The notes under the pieces are model-generated. The model searched no databases. It saw only the letters and a program-made list of their open reading frames with translations, and had not been told where the DNA came from. Position numbers and translations under genes: made by a program. Positions 50,286 through 62,021 of a stretch of 64,000 nucleotides of DNA are shown piece by piece. The stretch comes from Udeniomyces pyricola (lineage: Eukaryota; Basidiomycota; Tremellomycetes; Cystofilobasidiales; Mrakiaceae). Numbering within the stretch: the first letter of the stretch is position 1; each line of letters starts with the position of its first letter. The stretch lies in the NCBI GenBank assembly GCA_039545295.1, contig BCIK01000006.1, positions 310,001-374,000 of the forward strand. Reading direction: 5' to 3'.

Positions 50286-53230
50286 TCACTCGTCACCTTC
50301 CCCTTCCCCATCTCCATGCTGCTCGCCCTCGCCCTCGTCAACTACGACCGCACCCGCCGCCGTCTTCTTCTTCTTCTTTGGGCGCTTCTTTTTTGCTTTC
50401 TTTGGGGCATCGGAATCGCCTCCACCGGGCGCCGCCGGTTCTGGACCAGTCATCTCGACGTCAGGTGCGCCAGAGGTCATCGAGACGGTCGCCTTGGGTG
50501 CCTCGTCATCCGCATCGGCGACCTTCCTTTTCTTACCCTTGGCGAGCGGTTGGGTGGATGTCGACGACAATACAGTGCTCACGTCCTTGGTCTGAGCAGC
50601 TTGGGAAGGGGTCGATGGTGTTTCTTGGGTCGACTTGTTTTGAGCTTTCTTCTTCCCCTTGGTTGCCTTTTCGGACGCGAGTGAAACGATGCCGTGCGAT
50701 TGAGGTTCGCGTACGAAGCACGAGACAAAGAACCCCTGTTACACCGACAACCGAGAGCATCGTCAGTCTTCACAAGCCCAATCATGTAACCAACGATCAA
50801 AGTCTGCTGCGTCCAACTTACATTGCAGCTATCGCCTTCGGTCGCATCGCACCTCACGACGCCATCGGCCCACTCTCGCCGTCGGACATCAGCCTTACCA
50901 CCCCCGCCCTTACCCCATTTCTTCTCCGCCTTTTCGAACTCGTCCATTCGTCCTCTTCGGTGCCATGACGGAAGGACCTGCGAGCGAGGGGCGAGCTTCC
51001 ATCCACCAGCGATGGCCTCGGGCGACTGGAGCGCTCGGACGACAACGTGCTCGTCCTCGGTGGCATGAATGGAGCAAGTGGAGTACGCGAGCCGATGAGG
51101 ACCAGGGACTGAGATCGAATAGAGCAGAGCAAGTACGAGGAGAGGACAACGATATTTAGGTCAGTCACTTTGAGCGATCGATGACCTTGGGTAACCCCAA
51201 AGATACTGAGGAGCGTACACTTCATGGCATGCTAGAGAAGAAGAACACATCAGGGTACATCAGTTCGAGGTCTGCATACAAAAAGGGGACAGTGAAATCG
51301 CTCGGAATCAAAGAGACGGTGGTGTTTACCCTGATCATGCCGAGCTGGAAGGTGGCCAGCTTATCCAGTCGGTCTTGCTTGGAGTCGTCGTTCTCCTCCT
51401 CGGCTGATGAACGACATAGAAAAAAAAAGCAGAGGGAGAGAAGAAAAAAAAAACGGAAGAGGGGAATCATCGAACGATGTCGTAAGATACATGTCGGGCC
51501 GAGAGTATGGCTAAGATATAAGGAAAGACGCACGATCGTCCATCAGATGCTGCAGGTGACAAAATGACAAACCAGAGCCAAGACGTCCGTCAGTACAACG
51601 TCGTCATCTTGATCGGACCTGAAGTACGTCGGAAGAATGCTATAGATGGATCACTGCTTACGTCCAACCGATTGACGATACCGCTACCCGAGCAACTCGG
51701 ATCGAGCATGATGTACTTGACTCGACTCCATTGCTCGCTCTTGGGGTCTGTCTCCAAGAAGTCTCGTCGAGTTCCTCCCTCGCCAGGACCAAGAGAAACG
51801 TTCTTGCAACCGGCCGTGTTGACCATCTTTTTCAGGATCTGGAAGCGGTGCGGTCTGCGTAGGGAGAAAAAAGCGATCGCAAAGAAATGTTGCATGTTCG
51901 AAAATTTCACTAATGGTCGACAGACGACGGGTTATCAAATTTCGTGACACGTACGAGAGCTCAAACGCGTGAACTTTGCCTTGGTTGCCCATGAGCATGC
52001 TGAGATGGGTCGTCTTGTTTCCTGGCGCACTGGTCGCATCGATAACTTCGCCTACACCATCCCACCCCTCTTCTGGCTTCCTGCCCGCTTTCTTGCGCGT
52101 CTCGGGATCACCCAACAACACCAACGCCGGCATGCAACTCGCAAGATCTTGAAGGATCAACCTTCCGTCGGCATAGGCGGGCGAAGACGTCAGGAACGAG
52201 GTCGAGGAAAGGGGAAAGACGAGAATGTTGGGCAGGTCCGGTGATAGATGGAAGGATTTTGGGGGAAGGTCGATCGTTTTGGGATAGGGCGAGCTTGGAT
52301 TTCCATCACTAGAAGTGCTCGTGGGGTTAGGCGCGAGAAGGGTGAAGGAACCTCCCGCTGGGGTCTGGAGATAGGTAATCAACTCTGACGGCGTGGTGAC
52401 GTTGGTGTTGATTCGAGCGTAACGGGGGATGTTCTCTGTTGGTTGAGAACCATTCGGTTGATCAGTTATCGAATGACACAAGATGGTTCAGTAGTTAGTG
52501 ATGAAGACTCGTACCTCCAAGACCGCCGCCGACTTGAAGCTGCTTGTTCGACGAGAAGCCCTGCTTGATCTTGAGCCGGACGAGTTCAGAACGCAGTCGG
52601 GTCTGGTGCTTTAGGATGGCGTCCTTGATGGGACCGGAACTACTCTGAATTCTGTTGGGCAGCAAAGGCACAAGAACAAATCTGTCAGAACACCCGTCAC
52701 GAGAAACCGGCCGTCATACCAGCGTCCCGACTAGTCCTGCGCGGCAGAATCCGAGGCGTGGGTGGCATTTGGGCCATACCCTGGTTTAGCGGCAAAGAGA
52801 AGGTCGTGGACCAGCACGAGGGCCAGGTTCTTTCCCTTTCTGTAGATGACCTGCTTTTCGTCCTTGAGGAGTGGGAGCTTCTCGAGTAGCTCGAGGATGG
52901 TGGGCTTGAACTTGAGCGTCTGGACGACGAGGGCGAGCAGGCGCGGCGCATCCTTGGGCGGAAGGGAGAGGGACGTCAAGTGGGCCTTGAGGGAGGTTTG
53001 ATGGGTTTCGAGGTGGTCGAGCTACACGATTTTTGACAGATGAGAAGGAGAATGAGGTTTGGATGAGCTCTTTGGGTTGATTGGGCCAGGAAGGGAACAA
53101 TGGCGAAGAAGAAGTTGTCGGAGGGACTTGCAAACGAGGCGGCGGCGAAATAGAGGTTCATGCCGCTGAGGCCTTTGCGGTCCTCGACAGAAGGTTTGCG
53201 GTCCTTGGAAGGGCCGGACTTGTCAGCCAT
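50286..53230 (-). CDS. RCM1: 25S rRNA m5C methyltransferase Rcm1/NSUN5
   Basis: Ten exons, complement(50286-50735, 50822-51108, 51219-51231, 51330-51403, 51534-51549, 51662-51854, 51955-52435, 52515-52651, 52780-53021, 53132-53230), give 663 residues. Rcm1/NSUN5 methylates one cytosine of large-subunit rRNA in the nucleolus using SAM. The sequence has the N-terminal helical region (MNLYFAAASF...HLTSLSLPPKD), the SAM loop EVIDATSAPGNKTTHL, the DPSCSGSG motif with the first cysteine (about 370) and the YSTCS catalytic cysteine (about 428). It is longer than the 430-490 usual for the family because of a Lys-rich and Glu/Asp-rich tail from about residue 520 (KKAKKKRPKKKKK, then EGEGEQHGDGEGEGDE). 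The first intron starts with GC (GCAAGT); no GT donor keeps the frame. Exons of 16 and 13 nt lie between the two cysteines. Confidence 0.9.
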
Positions 53231-53472
53231 GGGAGGAGTGGAAGGTTGGGGTCGGAATGAAGGGATGGACGAAGGGGTCCGATAGAGCAAGAAGAAGAAG
53301 CACAAGCTGTCAAAGGAAGACAAGAATTCAGAGAACAGGCGATGGCCGAAATCGTTTACCGGAATTCTCCCATCGCGCTTTTATCGGACATAATCCATCC
53401 AGTCATCATCAGTCGAGTCTCACCTCCAGCCGAACCGTCCACCATCAACACCCTCACATCTTGCTCCAACCC
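53231..53472. promoter_or_regulatory. Compact divergent promoter of RCM1 and the Ca3427-like gene
   Basis: Only 242 bp separate the two start codons, the shortest divergent promoter in the window, so the two genes probably share control elements. Confidence 0.65.
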
Positions 53473-55668
53473 ATGGTCCTCAAAGTCGGCTACGTCCCCG
53501 AGCACTTCAGCTCGCCTCTCCTCCAGCTCGCCAACCAAGACGCCGGCAAGACGTTCCAACTCGTCCGATGCCCCGCCGGGACGGGCGAAATGATTGCGCG
53601 GTTGACCGATGGCAGCATCGACGTTTCCATGTTGGTTTCCCATGGCATCATCATTGTCATATCATCCCTCCTCCTCCGCCTTCTTGTTCGGACCGGAGCA
53701 CATACACCTCGGAGTCGTTTAACTCACTCGGACCTCGTCATGTTTACTCCTTCATTCTTCTCTCGGCCTGATTCCTCCTTGTCGCTCGCTGCCCGTCCTA
53801 AAGCGCCCTCACTGAATCCCTCATTGCCGGCATCGTCAACGGCTCCAAAGCCTACAAGGTACGTCGACGTCACTCACCATCTCAACATCTGCTCTTGGTC
53901 TTCATGATGCACACACTGACGTCAAATCCTCCAATGCAATGACATGTGTAGATGATTGGCTCCTATGTCTCGTCTCCCCTTAACTGGTAGCTCGTCGTCT
54001 CTTGCAGGTCTTTTGGCAACCCACCCGTTGGCGTACGCATGCTGACTGGTCATCATCTTTGCAACCCTCCATTTCGAACGGTCATATAACAGGGCCATCA
54101 TCACCGGCAAGGACACCGAATTTAACTCCATCGCTGACCTGAGGGGTCAGAAGATCGGCATCTCCCGAATCGGAAGGTTCGCTCATCATCGGCATCTCGT
54201 CCTACATGCCGCTTCGCACCCATTGGAGACTAACCCAGTTTGGTTTGATCTTCGTATGCGCTTGGTCCCTTAATCTAGTGGCTCTCAGGTACGCACAACG
54301 AGAGCTGACTCAAGACAGTAAGATGAATGAGGACAGGGATTTTTTTTTTTATCGACTGAGGCTGACTGTATTGTCCTGGTGTCTTCTGGCTTCGCTCAGG
54401 TGATGGCCAAAGTTTTGGCTATCCAACAGGGTTGGACAAAAGAGAATGGAGAGCCCGAGGAGCTCCAGTTCGAAGGTACGTCACCATTTCGACATCAAGC
54501 GTTCGACAGTCATACTGTCGTACCCATGCCGGATTGACATAAACGCTTGACAATTTACCCCGTATTTCCTTTTGCTTCTTCTCGTCCGTTCGCCGGGTCG
54601 GGTGAGCTCAGTCCAGGAGACGTTTGTCCGACTTCGGTGAGGACATTTCCATCTTTACGAATTTCTTATGAACTTTCCTCAACCAGATGAAAAGATGCGA
54701 AAGGTCTTCTGACTCACATCTCGATTGCCTTGGATTTATTAGTGAATCTGTCAACGATGGCAGCACCGCGTTCTTTGTTCGTTTCGCATCCTTTCCTTCG
54801 TCCTCCCTCCTCTCCTTCTTTTTTCTTCTTCTTTTTCAACACAGAGTGTCCTTTGCAAGCCCTTCAACACTTTCGCAACCGTTTGATCCNCTTTGGTCTA
54901 AACGAAAACATCTGCTTTTCTCTTTCCCTCTCCCCCCCCCCCTCCCCTCCCCGCCCTCTTCGCTTTCTTTCAGATGTGGGAGCATTTCACAACCAAGCCC
55001 TTTACCCACCCACCCTCCACCTCCTCTGATCCATCTCAGCACCACCAAATCCGGTTCATTGGTTCCTGCCCGACTCCCTGGCCTTCCTGGGCCATTGCCG
55101 CTTCCACTTCCCTCCTCTCTACGCCCGACTCCCACGCGACGCTCCGAACGTTCCTCTCCTCCCTCGAGACGTCCGTCCGGGCGTTCGATAGCGACGCCCA
55201 TCGGGCCGACGAAACCGACGCCGGTGACGTCGCATTCGTCCAGAAGGAGTTTGGGTACGAAAAGGAGGATGTGAAGGCGTGGTTGAAAGGATGCAAGTGG
55301 TTCAACTCGCTCAAAGGCATGGATACGGCCATGATTGAGGGAACGCTCGAGTGAGTGGTCCCGTTGTTGTTATCGTTTTGTTTTGTTTTGTTTTTTCCTT
55401 CTTCTTTTCTCTCTCTCTTTTCTTCTTCTTCTTCTTGTTCTTTTCTTTTCTTCCTTCTCTGTGTTCCTTCTGGCTCAAGTTCAATGAAGACGGTGGTCAA
55501 ACACAGTCTCGTCCATTCCAACGTCCCAATGCTTACTTTCCCTTTCCTACTCCTCTCCCTCCGTCTTCCCAAATCGTATCCAGGACTCTTGCCAAAGCTG
55601 GGGCCGTCAAGAGGCCCGAGGGAGGCAAATGGCTGATTGACGGAGACATTCTCGTCCAACTCGACTAA
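53473..55668 (+). CDS. Ca3427-like periplasmic-binding-protein fold protein
   Basis: Ten exons (53473-53630, 53804-53858, 53952-53986, 54093-54176, 54279-54288, 54400-54475, 54612-54636, 54743-54776, 54974-55350, 55584-55668) give 312 residues. The start MVLKVGYVPEHFSSPL, the DGSIDVSIALTESLIAG and GSYVSSPLNWAII strands, and the ISRIGSGSQVMAKVLA and ESVNDGSTAFFMWEHFTTKP segments match the eukaryotic family related to bacterial solute-binding (PBP type 2) proteins, whose Candida member is Ca3427. These proteins lack a signal peptide and are cytosolic; a small-molecule ligand is inferred by fold, and NMT1/THI5 thiamine-precursor proteins are distant relatives. Exon 5 is 10 nt and exon 7 is 25 nt; both are needed to restore the GSGSQV and FVRLRESVND segments. 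An N at 54890 lies in an intron. Confidence 0.85.
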
Positions 55669-56255
55669 AGTGCTATGATGATGATGGCTGTTGTAATCAT
55701 GCGATGGTTGATAGGAGATCTTTTTATGAGTTTCTCCCCACACACGTACGCCTTCTCGCGGCCGGATGTTTTAGAGCAGTGTAATTGAGTTGTGCGCGCC
55801 CCCTGCCCTCCTCCTCCCCCCCACACACACATACGTACCCCTAATGTATTGACATTGAGAAAAGACCGACCAATCAAGCCGAGCACAAGATGAAAAAAAA
55901 AAAAATAGCATGGCAATCTCCCTCTCTTCCAACCTCCCATCTTCTCTTCTTCTATCATGCAAAATCCTGTTTTCGTCGTTGTGTTCTTGATGTTGTGATG
56001 TTGTTGTCTGACCCGTTACTCGTGCCAAGCGAGGAAAGCCATACTGAGATGAGGAAGGGAGGGGGGGGGGAAGAGAGAATGGTTGAAACGTCCAACGCAT
56101 GGTTAGTTGACTTCGGTCCTTATTGCCCACTCTGCGCTTTCTCCAACCGACATCACTTCGGGTATGTACATGTGTGCACCGAAAAAGAAGAAGAAAAGGA
56201 GAGAGAGAGATAATAGGAGAGATGAAAAGAGAGAGAGAGAGAGAGAGAGAGTCTC
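55669..56255. other. Tail-to-tail spacer
   Basis: This holds the 3' regions of the Ca3427-like gene (+) and the zinc transporter (-). C-runs occur near 55818 and G-runs near 56055, with a GA-rich stretch at 56185-56252. No gene was recognised. Confidence 0.6.
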
Positions 56256-58420
56256 TCACCAAGAGATACCGACGAGCATGGCCAAAGCTTCCTTAATCAA
56301 CTGTCTGCCCGATTTGGACTCGGCCAAGAGCTCCGGGACGACCGAGACCGAAGCGATATAGAGGAACGATCCGGCTACGGCAGGAATGACGAGATCGGCT
56401 CCGGTAGCTGAGGTTCCGAGGATGCCAGTCGATTGGTTGAGTAAGGCCGCGATGAGATCCGGCTCAGACGCAACGGTCGAAGGGTCAGCGGCAGCCATGC
56501 GTTGAATGAAGATCTGGAAGGGAAGTCAAGGATGGATACAGTCAACAACGATATTAATATAAGCCCCTGGCACACGTGTCGTAGAGAGAGAGAAAGAGAC
56601 AGTCATTGCGCTGCAGCCTGAGTTGGAAGTCGGAAGACAAGAAAGAAGGAAAGAAAGAAAGAGAAAAGTAATGGAGGGAAAACTCGGAGAGTCCACGAAA
56701 ACGTACGCCCAGCAAAGTCCCTGCGAACGCGCCCGTCGCCGTGACGAATTGGGACATCATGGCCTTCTTCTTCGAGAAACCCGATTTGACGAGGACCGAA
56801 AAGTCTAGAGCCAGCCCAGCCCGTCAAGGGAAGCCAAGAGAAAGAAGAAAAGACAAAAAAGAAAAGAGATCAAGATTAGATTTGCTTCTCTATTCATCAT
56901 GATGGTTGTTTCTATTCAAAGAAAATGCTTCAAGCTTGGAGAGAGAGAAGAAGGGAAGAGAGGGACGAGACGAACCCGCAATCTCATGGGGGATCTCGTG
57001 AGCGAAACTAAGTCAGGTTTGGTAACCCGGGCACGATGAGAACGGAATGGAAGGCACTTAGTCAAGCAAGCTAAACAAGTCTGTGGATGACACCATGCGG
57101 TGAGTGGGGCATACCAGGCGAGGGTAGTTGTAGCTCCGATGGTCGGACTCGCATAGAATGCACTCGCCATTGCCAACCCTACATGATCAGAGAATGACAG
57201 TCGCAGAACGAGCCATCAGCAAGCGCGACCCATCGTGAGATCAGCGACACATGATCGGTTCGAGGATAGATGTCTGACCGTCTGTAACGTTGTGGACCCA
57301 GTCAGCAAAGAGGTTCAAGTAAGCTCCCAGCTGAAGCGATGGGTTGACCTCCGAGGGCCCACCCTCACTTGTCGCCTTCACGACGGCATCCTGGGTATCA
57401 ACCTCGTCAGCGCCTCCTTTACGCTTGCGAAGGCCTTCAGAGTTCTTTTCGGTGGAAAGGGTCGTTGTCGTGCCGTGGGAATGAGAGTGGGAGTGGGAGT
57501 GACCGAGTGGTTCGCCTCCAGAGGCTTCGTTTCGAGCAGCAAGGTATCGCATGGTCTGCCACATAAGACATGCCCCAAGCGAAAACGGGTGAGTCGACAT
57601 TTCCTTTTTAGATTCAGACAGATAGTTTTAGTCGTTCATCTTTTCCGTGGGATTTTGGGGGCTCGCACCTTGTCCAAGAGGAAAAACGAAGCAAAGCCAC
57701 CAAACATGGCGAGTGAGATGACGATGTTTCGCTTGGGCTCGACGACGAAGACGTTAACGCCTGATCCAGGGAGTGGTTCGCCCATGAAGCTATGGGGGAT
57801 GAGGTTCAGACAGACGTCTCCTAGAAGCCCACCAACGGAGAACGAGATCCTACGGAGAAGGGAGAAGCCAAGGATTGAGATGTGAAAGTCAGTTCAGTAA
57901 CATGACGGTTGACCTTTATGGGCCATGTTCCTGACGCCTATGCCAGTTGACACCCTCATATGTCGCTACCCCTGCACCCTTATCACCCATTCTGAATCTC
58001 ACATGGTGTTGAGGGAAGCAAGATCGATATCCTTGGGAATGAACGCGAGAATAAAGTTGGGGAAACTTGAGATGTAAAACGTCGCCATGAGCGCATTCCA
58101 AGCCGGGGAGTCGAACGGAAAGAGATACGAGAACGCCCGGTGAAGGAGATCGGATCCATGGGCTTCTTGGGCATCGAGTACGGTGTTGAGGGTTTCAACT
58201 GAAGGGCAAGCTAGAATAGATGAGGGCTGGAAGAGATGCAAGCGAGTGTGTATGCGGGAACTGCCCTGATGAGCTCGTGGGCAAAAGTGTGGTGATTGAC
58301 TGCCCGGATGCGCAATGGGCTCACAAAGATGGACTGAGGTCCCTTCTCTGAGAGGACAGCAGAGACTGTTCCGGTCAGGCCAAGTAGGAGCAGAGCAGAG
58401 AGGTGAAACTTGAGAGACAT
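56256..58420 (-). CDS. YKE4: ZIP zinc transporter, Yke4/SLC39A7-like
   Basis: Eight exons, complement(56256-56513, 56707-56804, 56976-57007, 57115-57178, 57279-57555, 57669-57849, 58003-58226, 58325-58420), give 409 residues. A cleavable signal peptide (MSLKFHLSALLLLGLTGTVSA) is followed by a ZIP core: a span with ATFYISSFPNFILAFI, GGLLGDVCLNLIPHSF, a span ending FFLLDK, a His/Ser loop (HSHSHSHSH) with a long charged variable segment, then the metal-binding helices FADWVHNVTDGLAMASAF and HEIPHEIADF. This is the LIV-1/KE4 subfamily, which exports zinc from the ER or Golgi into the cytosol. The first intron is set at 58227-58324 because its GTGAGC donor and CAG acceptor keep phase; the long in-frame extension of exon 1 ends in a stop. 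Confidence 0.9.
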
Positions 58421-58948
58421 GGATGGTGAGCGTCGGAATCTATGTTGATATCGCGTTGATTGTTACAAGAAACGGCCAGAGCGCATCTACGTTGTCATAG
58501 GCCGATTGATCTCTAGGCTATTCGGCTGAACCCGTCAAGAGCCCGCCATGAGATATTCTTGCACCAAAACCCATATATATACATGTTGAACCGTTTCCCC
58601 GCATTTCTCACCACACGAGAGACTACTACCTGATCATCTGTCCATCACCGATGACTCCCTCAGGCCTCACCTCCCTAGATATATGGGTCCATCTCTGGCC
58701 CATGATCGACTCACGTCCGCGCCGCATTCAGCCATATATCAAGGATCCGGACAGCCGTCCACGTTTCCGCCTATAACTACTGGCCATGCTCTCTTCTTTA
58801 TGACGGCCAGTCAAACACCAACGATCAAGTCACCTTCGGATAAACAGAGAGATCAAGAAATCTAAGAAACAATGTCATCTGATTGCTATCCATCATCTTG
58901 CCCTCCCCGTCGACCCATCGACGTCCGGTTTCATCCCACTTGATGATT
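58421..58948 (-). promoter_or_regulatory. YKE4 promoter and OLA1 3' spacer
   Basis: This is 528 bp between two minus-strand genes. No gene was seen. It should carry the YKE4 promoter near 58421-58650 and the OLA1 3' untranslated region near 58948. No zinc-response element was recognised. Confidence 0.5.
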
Positions 58949-61900
58949 TTACTTGCCGCACTTCCAGTACTGTCAAGACGAAATGACGAGGAGATAGAAA
59001 CATAGTGCAACGGGTCAGAAAAACCGGTCCGGTAGTTTTGGGGAAGAACGTGAACAAAGACATGGCGGGAAATTGCTATGTATCTTGGTTCTGGCAAGGA
59101 AAAAATGAAGAGTTGACTCACGCAGACATCTCCATCGTTGACAACATAGGTCTATGAAACCGAAACGCAAAAAAACGCAAGTTGAACGGACGGACGAAGT
59201 CGAGGTCAGAGCGAGGAAGAAAAAAAAAACCAGAATGAAAAGAGAGCGAAAAAAACCAAAAGGAGAACGAAAGCGAAAGCACAAAGAGGAGGGAATCCAA
59301 CATACCTTTCCTTGCTGCCTCTGCTTACCAGCGGCTTTGCACGCGACCTCCGAACCGTACTCCTTGAGATCCGCAAAGGTGCAGATGTCACCGCACACAA
59401 ACGTCTTCTCGAAGTCACTGTTTTGATATGTGGATCGTGCAGACGCGAGCGAGTGAGCGGACTACCTCTTTGATGCAAGATGAGAGGCAAAAGGAGATCA
59501 AACTAGGCAAAGGGAAGATGGTGAGAGGAAGCAGACTCACGTGTGAATGACTAAGTGTCGCGCGCAGAGCATCGTCAGCAAGAGAAACAGTAAACGCAGT
59601 GATCAGCTGAAAGGTCAACTGCGAGATTAAGAGAAGGCGACGAAGAGAGGGAAGGGCGCAAAGAAAAGATTGCTCACCACCAGCGGCGGCAGGAGCGAGG
59701 GTACCGGCCTGGATGCACCAAGCTCGGACCTCATCAGGACCGCAACTGAACGGAACGATGGTACAAAGTCAGCCGGAACCTCATCCACACACAAAATCAA
59801 CAAACTTTACCATGTGTGACAGGAACTCACGTGAAGTATCGGATAAGGCTATAAGAAGGGGTGAAGCATCGGGTCAGGGCTGCTAAAACCAGGATGCTAG
59901 AGGGACGCACGCCAAACCGGAAAGGGAAGGCCGAAGAAATTCTACGTACTTGAGGGCGTTGTAACCAGCGGTGACGATCTTGGCAAGGCCCGGAGTCTGT
60001 CCCTTAGCGACAGCCTTGGTAAGACCGAGCTTCTCGAGCTCCTCACCCTGCTCCTCGACGGAAAGGGCAACAAGTCGCTCCTCGAGGGCGACGGAGAAGG
60101 GGAGGAGGAGATCTCCGGGGTTGTTCTCGTCGATCCATCCCTTGATCTTGGGGAGCCTGTACGATCAGAACGATGAGAAACAGATGGGTCGAGGGAATAA
60201 GCAGCTGTAAGGCGTAGAAGCGATAACATTAAACAAAGGAGTCTGCCCAGCCATGTCAAGCCAAGGTAAAACGCACCACTTGTTCTTCTTGCGAACGTAG
60301 TCTCGCTCGGACAAGTTGACAAGGTAGATGACGGGCTTGGCAGTAAGAAGCTGGAGCTCGTTGATGTGCTCAATCTGCACAGGATCGATGCAAAAGCCAG
60401 GGCCAATCCACGAAGTAGCCATCAGCCAAGCAATTCCCTCGAGGCCCTGCACGTCATCACGTCCTCCAGAATGAAGAAAGGACAAACCTGCTTGGGGGTC
60501 CAGTCACCCTTTCGGACGTCTCGCTTGTCCTCGGCAAGCATGGCAAGGACCTTCTCGGCAGTGTCGAGGTCCTCGTGGATAGCCTTGGCAGCGAGGTTCG
60601 ATCCACCAGCGTTCCTAGCGTTCTTACGCTTGATGACAAGAAGCTTCTCAACCCAATCGATATCCTTAAGTCGGAGCTCGTTCTGGATGATGGCCATGTC
60701 TCGGAGGGGGTCGACGTCACCCTCGACGTGAATGACCTCGGCGTCATCGAACGCTCGGACGACCTGGAAGATACCGTCGACGGCTCGGACGTGCGACAAG
60801 AAAGCGTTTCCGAGACCAGCACCGGTGGAGGCACCTACCAGGAGTACAGTCATGATAGCAAAAGACAGGGACAAGAAAACAACGTCAGGAAGTTGCTGAT
60901 GACGCCCCCAGCAGCCCGGATACACAAGGCAGGTCCCGAGTGAGAGTGGACTACGCACCAGCGGTCAGACCAGCGATATCGATGCAGGTCAAGAACGAAG
61001 GGACAACCGACTTGGGCTTGTAGAGGTCGCACATCCAGTCAAATCGCTCATCGGGAACGTTGACTCGGGCTGAACCGCCACACAACGTGAGAAAAGAGAG
61101 ATTGTCAGAAGTTTGGCGAGAGGAGACGATCGTAGGGGCAATAGAGTGGCTCGCTCACTCTCTTCCGGGTCACTATAGTCAAAAAATGCAACTCAATCAG
61201 CAACAGATCTTACGCCTAGATCAACCGAGGCAAAGTGGGTGAACGTACATGGTGGCGTAAGGGAAGTTGGCCGACTTTCCAAGATCTGTTTGAGAAAGAG
61301 GCTCGTCAGCTTGGTTCCGTCCTCCTAACTCGGATGGTTGACTCGCAAGCTTTGAGACGTACCAGACTGGGAGAGAACGTTGCTGAACGGGAGTGCGATG
61401 ACGGGAATGATGGAACAGGATTAGGACCAAACAGAGGCAATATGGGAAACCCGGATGATGATTCACGTACAAGAACGACGACTTTCCGACGTTAGGAAGA
61501 CCTATGAGTGCAAACGGGGCGAGGTGAGTCGGGTGACGAAGGAGGCAAGTATAAGACACTTTGACACGAAGGAGTACACACCGACGATACCCATCTTCAA
61601 GCTATCATGGATCAAAAGGGGGCGTGATGTCAGCTCGATGATACACGGGGACAGGTGCTCGAATGTCGTGGCGACGAGGGCGACTGAGCGTTGAAAACGC
61701 ACTTGTTTCCCGGCTTGCCGAGGATGCTCTTCTTCTCGGGGGCGGCGGCTTTCTGTGCGGACGACAGGGACGGTAAGCGATGATTTGGTACGGATAGTTC
61801 AGTAGAGGTTCGAAGGATGAGAATCGGTGAGACGATGTGAGAGAGGGCATCGGGTGCGTGTGTGTGGAGGGATGATTGGGGGAGAGGTAGAGGATAGGAC

Positions 61901-62021
61901 GGGAGGAGGAAGCAGTGAGAATGAACGAAATTCAAGTGGTAGTGGTGATGATGATGATGACGATGGTCAAGGGTCGGGCGAAGGATTGGGTGATGAGATT
62001 TGGCTGTACCTTGGGAGGCAT
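58949..62021 (-). CDS. OLA1: Obg-like ATPase Ola1 (YchF family)
   Basis: Seventeen exons, complement(58949-58969, 59122-59151, 59306-59417, 59541-59550, 59678-59745, 59831-59848, 59950-60156, 60277-60374, 60488-60834, 60959-61069, 61159-61172, 61249-61285, 61363-61382, 61471-61501, 61582-61601, 61703-61752, 62010-62021), give 401 residues, near the usual 394-396. Ola1 binds ATP rather than GTP and associates with ribosomes and stress responses. The sequence shows [15 protein letters not shown] (P-loop), [58 protein letters not shown] with the NLSE in place of the G-protein NKxD, and the TGS domain ending [14 protein letters not shown]. The first exon encodes only MPPK and the last only YWKCGK plus stop. 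Seven exons are 21 nt or shorter. The frame holds throughout. It is divergent from the secreted-protein gene. Confidence 0.92.
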
